Source: LMUY01 sp965199555 (lineage in GTDB: Bacteria; Pseudomonadota; Alphaproteobacteria; Acetobacterales; Acetobacteraceae). From it: a stretch of 64,000 nucleotides of DNA. The translations under genes and the position numbers were made by a program. Numbering within the stretch: position 1 is the first letter of the stretch; every line of letters starts with the position of its first letter. The notes beneath the pieces were generated by a model, which saw nothing but the letters and a program-made list of their open reading frames with translations, was not told where the DNA came from and ran no database searches. Where the stretch lies: contig CBDASJ010000017.1 in the NCBI GenBank assembly GCA_965199555.1, positions 62,001 to 126,000 on the forward strand, written 5' to 3'. Shown piece after piece: positions 59,201 to 64,000 of the stretch.

Positions 59201-59744
59201 GGACGCGTCCCGCGCCGCATCCGATCGGCAAGCCGCCGCCGCCAAGCTGTCCCGTGTGCTGGACGACGCCATGGTGCAGCACCTTGCCGCCGCCATGCTG
59301 GAACACGCCCTGCAGGAGGTGGAGGCCAGCAGCGCCAGCAACCGGTTGCTGCTGCAGATCGGCGACACCTTTTCCCGGCTGACCGGCGGCGCCTATGATC
59401 GGCTGTCGCCGGCGGACGAGGATGGCGAAAGCAAGGAACACGGCCGCCTGATTGCGCATGAGGCGGGCGGCGGCGACAAGCACATCGCCCGCCTGTCGGA
59501 AGGCACGCGCGACCAGCTATACCTGGCGCTGCGGCTGGTGGCGGTGGAGGAGCACGTGCGGCAGGCCCCGGCCTTGCCCTTCCTCGCCGACGATATCCTG
59601 CAAACCTTCGACGACGCGCGCGCCAGGGCCGCCATGGCAGCCCTGGTCGATGTCAGCCGCCACGTGCAGGTGATCGTCCTGACGCACCACCCGCACTTGA
59701 TCGACGTGGCGGAAGGGCTGCCGGTCCGCGTCCAGCAGCTCTGA
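56268..59744 (+). CDS. SbcC/YhaN-like AAA ATPase with long coiled coil
   Basis: A 1158-residue protein starting with GTG. Residues 1-130 contain the Walker A motif VAPNGAGKSVLRQAM and the LPRESERKRLERLFVLDSAQLR region of YhaN-type proteins. A very long alanine-rich coiled coil fills the middle (about 170-990). The C-terminal domain has SEGTRDQLYLALRLVAVEEHV (signature) and PALPFLADDILQTFDDARA (Walker B). It probably forms a DNA-tethering complex with the adjacent YhaO-like nuclease. The start follows the nuclease stop by 2 bases. Confidence 0.9.
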   Translation: MRLRRLGLDCYGNFESLDLALDVEPGRINLVVAPNGAGKSVLRQAMAELLFGIHPQTPMGFQFDYNRMRLRAECLTPTGATVSFVRRKGRANTLMDAAGQPADAALSSLLPRESERKRLERLFVLDSAQLRAGGRSLLQTDGDLADALLSGAGDLGSARALAADLARRRDAAAPERKSARTPFYEACDAWSNAGTQLAATVIRPPALAEQEAVRAAAQAELEAAHARDADAAIARARLGRVRSTRRHFAALDAASDWLVAHPDAPLLARGVGAALATARDTAAAAGLAADAATQLHAGLAAQLAGVAVDEAVLAEAAAITALVADQARCEQSLKDIPKRESELAEARAATGRLLRELSSSRDPADAAAELRAAADIAAARTLIAEATAVATDRRTGTEAVERLRTACAEATDDLAALPPVAETAALRVAYDEAVADGDAARLADQAHQAQADAAARMTAALALVPGWRGEAAALQQAPMPASQTLARLDQALAQARTRAAAATEREAEAAQLVAVSRDRLAALTAARPLPDATAVAASRAHRDRGWALVYARLLGQPAPDAEAAFAPDLPLPLAFERAIAAADAVADRRADEMERLAHAAELRSTIADAEAALAGAVDRSIAAADAVANASAAWAAAVGSLELGAAASLAEAQAVRDARAAAIAATTESHMADVALARLTERQAAAAAALATAMGQAPEPLPRLIVVARHRLADAERTTGQRQSLARSLAGARRDLAKAEAALVAAETAEVAWAVRWQAVLERLGRPAGEAPAITGAVLDRLVALPSHVATADTLQTRLGEMRHQVDAFAAHCAAMAVRLDEPPGDPAGLVRRLAARLAAATAARTTRDTLAAQAEAAQSQSQDATSAAERATATLAAAIAATGGDTLAAAESRVALAAERSLHEDDRAAALLRLREDGEGLDLDTLRAETAATPAEAIAEQMRVAEAESDAARTAALDAAARIERAEGELRTLSAGQDASRAASDRQAAAAKLSRVLDDAMVQHLAAAMLEHALQEVEASSASNRLLLQIGDTFSRLTGGAYDRLSPADEDGESKEHGRLIAHEAGGGDKHIARLSEGTRDQLYLALRLVAVEEHVRQAPALPFLADDILQTFDDARARAAMAALVDVSRHVQVIVLTHHPHLIDVAEGLPVRVQQL

Positions 59745-59750
59745 CGCCGG

Positions 59751-61160
59751 CTACATGGCCAGGGACGGTTCCAGCCCTTCCGGCAGGGGGCACACATACG
59801 GCGTCTTGCCCAGACGGGCCTGGTGGTCCGCCTTGGCCTGAGCGAGCAGCGCCGGGTCTTGCAGGATATCGGCGGCGGTGCCGGCCATGACCTTCGCCAC
59901 GTGCACCATGCCTTTATGCGCCGCCGGTGTCTTGCCCTGCGCCGTCAACTGCCAGGAATGGCCCGGCGTGCCGATCGCGTAGGTGGCGCCGCGGGCCTGC
60001 ACCGTCGGCACTGCCCAGGACACGTCGCCCACATCCGTGGAGCCGACCATCTTCACCCCACGCGCATCCAGCGGCACGATCCGGTCGCAAAGCGGCGCGT
60101 CCGTGACGGGGATGCCCATGCGGCGATGCGCGGACACGATGTCATCCTCCGTCACCGTTGCCTGGATCTGTGCGGCGAAGGCGCGGTCGTCCGCATCGAA
60201 CTCCGGCGGACCCAGCCGCTCGAAATTGCGGAACATCGCCTGCTCCAACGGGGAGTTCGCCAGCAGGTTGGACATGGCGCTGACCACGGCGGAGGTGACG
60301 CTGGTTTCCGTCATCAAGGCGGCGCCTTCGGCCACCTTCTTGACCCGCTCCACCAGGCTCCACAGCGCCGGCAACTCCGCCGCGCGAACCAGGTAGCGGA
60401 CCTTCGCCTTCGCCTGCACCACATTGGGCGCGATGCCGCCGCTGTCGAGATGCGCGTAATGGATGCGCGCGTCGCTCGGCATGTGCTCGCGCATGTAGTT
60501 GACGCCGACATTCATCACCTCCACTGCGTCCAGGGCGGAGCGGCCAAGATGCGGCGCCGCGGCGGCGTGCGACGCCCGGCCGGTGAAGCTGAAGTCGATC
60601 AGCAGGATGGCCAGCGAGTCCGGGACGTTCACGCCGGAAAACGCCGCCGGATGCCAGGAGATCGCGGCGTCCACGTCGGCAAAGGCGCCGTCGCGCACCA
60701 TGAACGTCTTGGCCGCGCCGCCTTCCTCTGCCGGGCAGCCGTAATAGCGGACGCGGCCGGGAATGCCCTGGGCCGCCAGCCAGTCCTTCACCGCCGCGGC
60801 GGCGAGCATCGCGCCGGACCCGAGCAGATTATGGCCGCAGGCGTGCCCGGGGCCGTTGCCCGGCAACGGGCGATGTTCGGCCACCCCGGCCTCCTGGCTC
60901 AGCTCCGGCAGGGCGTCGAACTCGCCCAGGATGGCGATCACCGGGCCACCCTCACCAGCCTCGCCCATGATCGCGGTGGGGATGCCGGCAACCCCCGTGG
61001 TGACGCGGAAGCCTTCCGCTTGCAGCGCCGCGATGTGCTCGGCGGAGGAGCGGTGTTCTTGGAAGTTCAGCTCCGGCATGTCCCAGATGCGATCGCTGAG
61101 GCCGATATACGCGTCTTGCTTGGCTTCGACACGGTTCCAGATGTCTTCGCTGTTTTGCAT
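59751..61160 (-). CDS. M20-family amidohydrolase (AbgB-like)
   Basis: A 469-residue zinc hydrolase. The N-terminus SDRIWDMPELNFQEHRSS, VIAILGEFDALPELSQ, NGPGHACGHNLLGSGAMLAA (metal ligands) and YYGCPAEEGGAAKTFM match the p-aminobenzoyl-glutamate hydrolase B branch. The dimerisation domain (SFTGRASHAAAAPHLGRSALD) is complete. Substrates may be acyl-amino acids or folate breakdown products. It is convergent with the SbcC-like gene, six bases apart. Confidence 0.92.
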   Translation of the reverse strand: MQNSEDIWNRVEAKQDAYIGLSDRIWDMPELNFQEHRSSAEHIAALQAEGFRVTTGVAGIPTAIMGEAGEGGPVIAILGEFDALPELSQEAGVAEHRPLPGNGPGHACGHNLLGSGAMLAAAAVKDWLAAQGIPGRVRYYGCPAEEGGAAKTFMVRDGAFADVDAAISWHPAAFSGVNVPDSLAILLIDFSFTGRASHAAAAPHLGRSALDAVEVMNVGVNYMREHMPSDARIHYAHLDSGGIAPNVVQAKAKVRYLVRAAELPALWSLVERVKKVAEGAALMTETSVTSAVVSAMSNLLANSPLEQAMFRNFERLGPPEFDADDRAFAAQIQATVTEDDIVSAHRRMGIPVTDAPLCDRIVPLDARGVKMVGSTDVGDVSWAVPTVQARGATYAIGTPGHSWQLTAQGKTPAAHKGMVHVAKVMAGTAADILQDPALLAQAKADHQARLGKTPYVCPLPEGLEPSLAM

Positions 61161-61208
61161 CGTTCCGCTCCTCTGACAGGACAGGCTAGTCCCGTCGCGA
61201 CGCGGCTG

Positions 61209-61958
61209 TCACCCCAGCAATCGGAGGCGCTCGAACAGGTCGATCAGCACCAGGTTGACGTTGAACTTGAAGTCGTCGGTGTCGCGTACCGCCGCCACCA
61301 CCCGGGCGATGGGCCACAGCTCGAACCCCGCCACCTCGCCGTCCACGGGGTGCGGCTTGAAGTCGCCGGGCAGCACGAGGTCGTAGCAGTGCAGCCGGTC
61401 GCGGCGCAGCCCCTCCGGCCGCTCCATGGTGTAGGTAATCACCCGGCGATGCACCGCCTGCGCCACCAGCACCGGGGGCAGCCCCGCTTCTTCCGCCGCT
61501 TCCTTGAGCAGCGTGGCGTCCGGGTCCAGCCCGGCGGGCACGCCGCCGCCGACGATGTGGTCCAGCTTGCCGGGGTCGAGCTTCTTGTCCATCGCCCGGC
61601 GGCCGATCCACATGTGCAGCCCGTCTTCCCGCTCCACCAGCCCGTTGAGGTGCACCCCGACCGCCTGGATGCCGAGCGGCGGCAGGCTGCCGCGATCCAC
61701 CGTCCCCAGCACCGGGCCGGCGGCATCGGCGCGCACGTCGAACAACTCGCCACGCGCCCGGCACAGCCCCGCCTGCACCAGGGCGGCGCTGGCGCCGGGC
61801 AGGGCGTCGGGGGCGAGATCCGTCCCCACCAACGCCGCCGTTTCCGGCAGCACCCAGCCGACCGCCTGGCCGGCCACCCGGAACGGCACCCGCCGACCCG
61901 GCAGCACCGCGTTGTTGCAGGCCAGGATGTGCCGCTGGAATTCTGGGGGGAGGGGCAT
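61209..61958 (-). CDS. Nudix hydrolase with DUF4743-type N-terminus
   Basis: A 249-residue protein. The N-terminal half (FQRHILACNNAVLPGRRVPFRVAGQAVGWV) is a DUF4743 region seen in thiamine-pyrophosphokinase-related Nudix proteins. The Nudix box is GGGVPAGLDPDATLLKEAAEEAGLPP, with the catalytic EAAEEAG intact. It cleaves a nucleoside-diphosphate-linked compound, possibly an oxidised thiamine diphosphate as in related enzymes. The ATG at 61958 is used, since an upstream TTG extends only six residues. Confidence 0.9.
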   Translation of the reverse strand: MPLPPEFQRHILACNNAVLPGRRVPFRVAGQAVGWVLPETAALVGTDLAPDALPGASAALVQAGLCRARGELFDVRADAAGPVLGTVDRGSLPPLGIQAVGVHLNGLVEREDGLHMWIGRRAMDKKLDPGKLDHIVGGGVPAGLDPDATLLKEAAEEAGLPPVLVAQAVHRRVITYTMERPEGLRRDRLHCYDLVLPGDFKPHPVDGEVAGFELWPIARVVAAVRDTDDFKFNVNLVLIDLFERLRLLG

Positions 61959-62029
61959 GGGCCGGGTGTACCCCAAGCGGCACGGCCGGTCACGCGAGGT
62001 GGCTTTGCAGGCGCCGCCGGTGCTGCCAC

Positions 62030-63904
62030 ATGCACACCATGTCTCCTGCCATCCCGACGACGCGGTCGCGCTCGACCCTGGCGACCGTCCGCTCCCTGCT
62101 GCCGTATCTGTGGCCGCGCGGCGACCGCGGGGCGCATGTGCGCGTCGTGCTGGCAGGGATCTGCCTGGTGCTGGCCAAGGTCGCCACGGTTTACATCCCG
62201 CTGGTCTACAGCCGGGCGGTGGACGCCCTGTCCCCGGCGCATCAGGTCGCCACCGTGCCGCTGGCGCTGATCGTGGGCTACGGGCTGCTCCGCGTGGCCT
62301 CGGCCGGCTTCGGGGAGTTGCGGGACGCGATCTTCGCGGCCGTGCAGCAGCGCACCACCCGGCGCGTCGCGCTGGACACGTTCCGCCACCTGCACGGCCT
62401 GTCGCTTCGCTTCCACCTGGACCGGCAAACCGGCGGGGTGTCGCGCGCGATCGAACGCGGCGTGCTGGGCATCCAGCAGGTGCTACGCTTGGCGGTGTTC
62501 AACCTGCTGCCGACCTTGTTCGAGGTGGTGCTGGTCACCGGCACGATCTGGTACCTGTTCGACTGGCGCTATGCCGGGATCACGTTCGGCGCGGTGGCCA
62601 GCTATATCGGCTTCACCGTCGGCTTCACCACCTGGCGGATCAAATACCGCCGGCAGATGAACGCGGTCGACAGCGAAGCGAACACCAAGGCGCTGGACAG
62701 CCTGCTGAACTACGAGACGGTGAAGTATTTCGGCAACGAGGCGCACGAGGCGGCGCGGTACGACAACGCGCTGGCCCGCTACGAAACGGCGGCGGTGCGC
62801 ACGCAGGTCACGCTGAACATGCTCAACATCGGCCAGGCGGCCATCATCGCCGCCGGCCTGGCGGTGATCATGTTGATGGCGGCTGGCGGCGTTTCGCGGG
62901 GCAGCATGACCGTGGGCAAGTTCGTGCTGGTGAACACCTACCTGATGCAGTTGTACCAGCCGCTCAACTTCCTGGGCTTCGTGTATGCCTCCATCAAGCA
63001 GGGCGTGGTGGACATGGAGCAGATGTTCCACCTGCTGTCAGTGGACCAGGAGGTCGCGGACACGCCCGGCGCGACGCCCTTGGCCACGGCGTCGCCCGGT
63101 TGCGGCGGCGCGCTGGCGTTTGAGGACGTGCGGTTCGGCTACGGCCCCGCGCGCGAGGTGCTGCACGGCGTCAGCTTCCGCGTTCCCCCGGGCGGCAAGC
63201 TCGCCATCGTGGGGCCGACGGGCGCGGGCAAGAGCACGATCAGCCGGTTGCTATTCCGCTTCTACGACGTGACGGGCGGCCGCGTGCTGATCGACGGCCA
63301 GGATCTGCGCGGGATCACGCAGGAAAGCCTGCGCGCAGCGATCGGCGTGGTGCCGCAGGATACCGTGCTGTTCAACGACACCATCCGCTACAACATCGCC
63401 TATGGCCGGGTCGGCGCGACCCAAGCGGACGTGGAGCATGCCGCCCGGCAGGCCCAGGTGCATGACTTCGTGCTGCGCCTGCCGGACGGTTACGACACCA
63501 TGGTGGGCGAACGCGGGCTCAAACTGTCGGGCGGCGAAAAGCAGCGCGTGGCGATCGCGCGCACCATCCTGAAGGATCCGCGCATCCTGATCCTGGACGA
63601 GGCGACCAGCGCGTTGGACACGCGCACCGAGATCGACATCGGCACCGCCCTGGGCAACGCGTCGGCCAACCGCACTACGGTGGTGATCGCGCACCGGCTG
63701 TCGACCGTGGTGGATGCCGACGAAATCATCGTGCTGTCCGACGGCCTGGTCGCCGAACGCGGCACCCATGCCGCGTTGCTCGCCGCGGACGGCCTGTATG
63801 CGGGCATGTGGCAGTTGCAGGCGGAGGAGGCGGAAGTCGAGATCGAGCGCGGCCTCGGCCTTGCCGACCCGCTTTCACCGGTGGGCCGGGCGGTGCGGGT
63901 TTGA
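62030..63904 (+). CDS. Atm1-type ABC exporter (heavy metal / Fe-S family)
   Basis: A 624-residue half-transporter: six membrane helices (residues 30-330) with the Atm1 loop NAVDSEANTKALDSLLNYETVKYFGNEAHEAARY, given here as residues 216-250. The ATPase domain has Walker A VGPTGAGKST, signature LSGGEKQR, Walker B RILILDEATSAL and the H-loop IAHRLSTV. Relatives export glutathione-coordinated metals or sulfur compounds; in bacteria they aid heavy-metal tolerance. A second ATG at 62039 is an alternative start. Confidence 0.93.
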   Translation: MHTMSPAIPTTRSRSTLATVRSLLPYLWPRGDRGAHVRVVLAGICLVLAKVATVYIPLVYSRAVDALSPAHQVATVPLALIVGYGLLRVASAGFGELRDAIFAAVQQRTTRRVALDTFRHLHGLSLRFHLDRQTGGVSRAIERGVLGIQQVLRLAVFNLLPTLFEVVLVTGTIWYLFDWRYAGITFGAVASYIGFTVGFTTWRIKYRRQMNAVDSEANTKALDSLLNYETVKYFGNEAHEAARYDNALARYETAAVRTQVTLNMLNIGQAAIIAAGLAVIMLMAAGGVSRGSMTVGKFVLVNTYLMQLYQPLNFLGFVYASIKQGVVDMEQMFHLLSVDQEVADTPGATPLATASPGCGGALAFEDVRFGYGPAREVLHGVSFRVPPGGKLAIVGPTGAGKSTISRLLFRFYDVTGGRVLIDGQDLRGITQESLRAAIGVVPQDTVLFNDTIRYNIAYGRVGATQADVEHAARQAQVHDFVLRLPDGYDTMVGERGLKLSGGEKQRVAIARTILKDPRILILDEATSALDTRTEIDIGTALGNASANRTTVVIAHRLSTVVDADEIIVLSDGLVAERGTHAALLAADGLYAGMWQLQAEEAEVEIERGLGLADPLSPVGRAVRV

Positions 63905-63947
63905 TTTCCGCCGCACGGCCGCCATTTGTTTGCCGAAGGAGAGCCGC

Positions 63948-64000
63948 ATGACCCTCGCCCCCGATGACGGCGCGCCTGCCGACCTCAGCCACGCCGGCGC
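63948..64000 (+). CDS. 5' end of an unidentified gene (partial)
   Basis: AAGGAG lies 7 bases before an ATG at 63948, and the first 17 codons (MTLAPDDGAPADLSHAG) run off the window. The product cannot be identified. Same direction as the ABC exporter, 43 bases downstream of it. Confidence 0.5.
   Translation, partial: MTLAPDDGAPADLSHAG

Noticed and set aside
59823..62270. 815-residue plus-strand frame opposite M20 and Nudix genes
   Set aside because: Both opposite-strand genes have full sets of catalytic motifs; this frame has none.
1..64000. CRISPR arrays, tRNA or rRNA genes, insertion sequences, prophage genes
   Set aside because: No regularly spaced repeats, cloverleaf-like sequences, transposase/integrase motifs or rRNA stretches were seen while reading both strands.

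Overview
The window is very GC-rich bacterial chromosome with dense coding on both strands, many 4-base ATGA/GTGA stop-start overlaps and frequent GTG/TTG starts. Gene content points to an alphaproteobacterium. Evidence includes an enolase next to ftsB, an alphaproteobacterial-type 41-residue L36, an Smr/XRE pair, a tadA / rluB-rsmD block, EcsC and GcrA-like small regulators, and a class 2 dihydroorotate dehydrogenase. The small hypotheticals and the multi-hairpin intergenic repeat suggest Rhodospirillales/Acetobacteraceae, but that family-level assignment is inference. No rRNA, tRNA, CRISPR array, transposase, integrase or phage gene was found, so this looks like ordinary chromosome with a few mobile small repeats.

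Layout. 1-5.5 kb: rpmJ, a ParE-type toxin-antitoxin pair on the minus strand, then glcD-glcE-glcF-TPR for glycolate/2-hydroxyacid oxidation. 5.5-10.3 kb (minus): an MFS transporter, a Rieske oxygenase, an ergothioneine locus in which egtB and egtD are joined by an apparent one-base frameshift, and a small exported protein. 10.3-18.6 kb: small regulators, EcsC, a [2Fe-2S] protein, lutB-lutC (lactate utilisation), smr-xre, then ftsB and enolase. 18.7-26.3 kb: an esterase lipoprotein, a pyridoxamine-oxidase-like protein, a ketopantoate-reductase-like enzyme, HxlR plus a double-hotdog thioesterase, and an S24/LexA-like repressor heading an exported protein, a von Willebrand A protein and an aldo/keto reductase. 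26.4-36.9 kb: small conserved proteins, pyrD-HAD phosphatase, YqgE, peroxiredoxin, a ClC channel with a CBS region, SDR, quinone reductase, alpha/beta hydrolase and M29 aminopeptidase. 36.9-42.2 kb (minus): a complete branched-chain-amino-acid-type ABC importer (livG, livF, livJ, livH, livM) ending in a GAF-domain gene. 42.2-43.2 kb: an AT-richer island with two tiny membrane proteins. 43.2-53.5 kb: a PEP-mutase/ICL family enzyme, isochorismatase-like hydrolase, chemoreceptor, SDR, TPR-glycosyltransferase, rsmD-rluB-peptidase C26, tadA and an M20 amidohydrolase. 53.5-64 kb: fumC, an SbcD/SbcC-like (YhaO/YhaN-type) nuclease-ATPase pair, a second M20 hydrolase, a Nudix hydrolase, an Atm1-type ABC exporter and the start of another gene.

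How the genes work together. The recurring theme is use of small organic acids and amino compounds: glycolate/lactate oxidation by two iron-sulfur/FAD modules, LIV-type uptake, several peptidases and amidohydrolases, and fumarase/enolase in central metabolism. A second theme is redox and thiol protection: ergothioneine synthesis, peroxiredoxin, quinone reductase and the Atm1-type exporter. The features most worth a second look are the egtB-egtD fusion/frameshift inside an MFS-Rieske-egt operon, a dispersed palindromic element that forms part of the glcE reading frame, the paired direct repeats beside the S24 repressor, and the AT-rich small-membrane-protein island.
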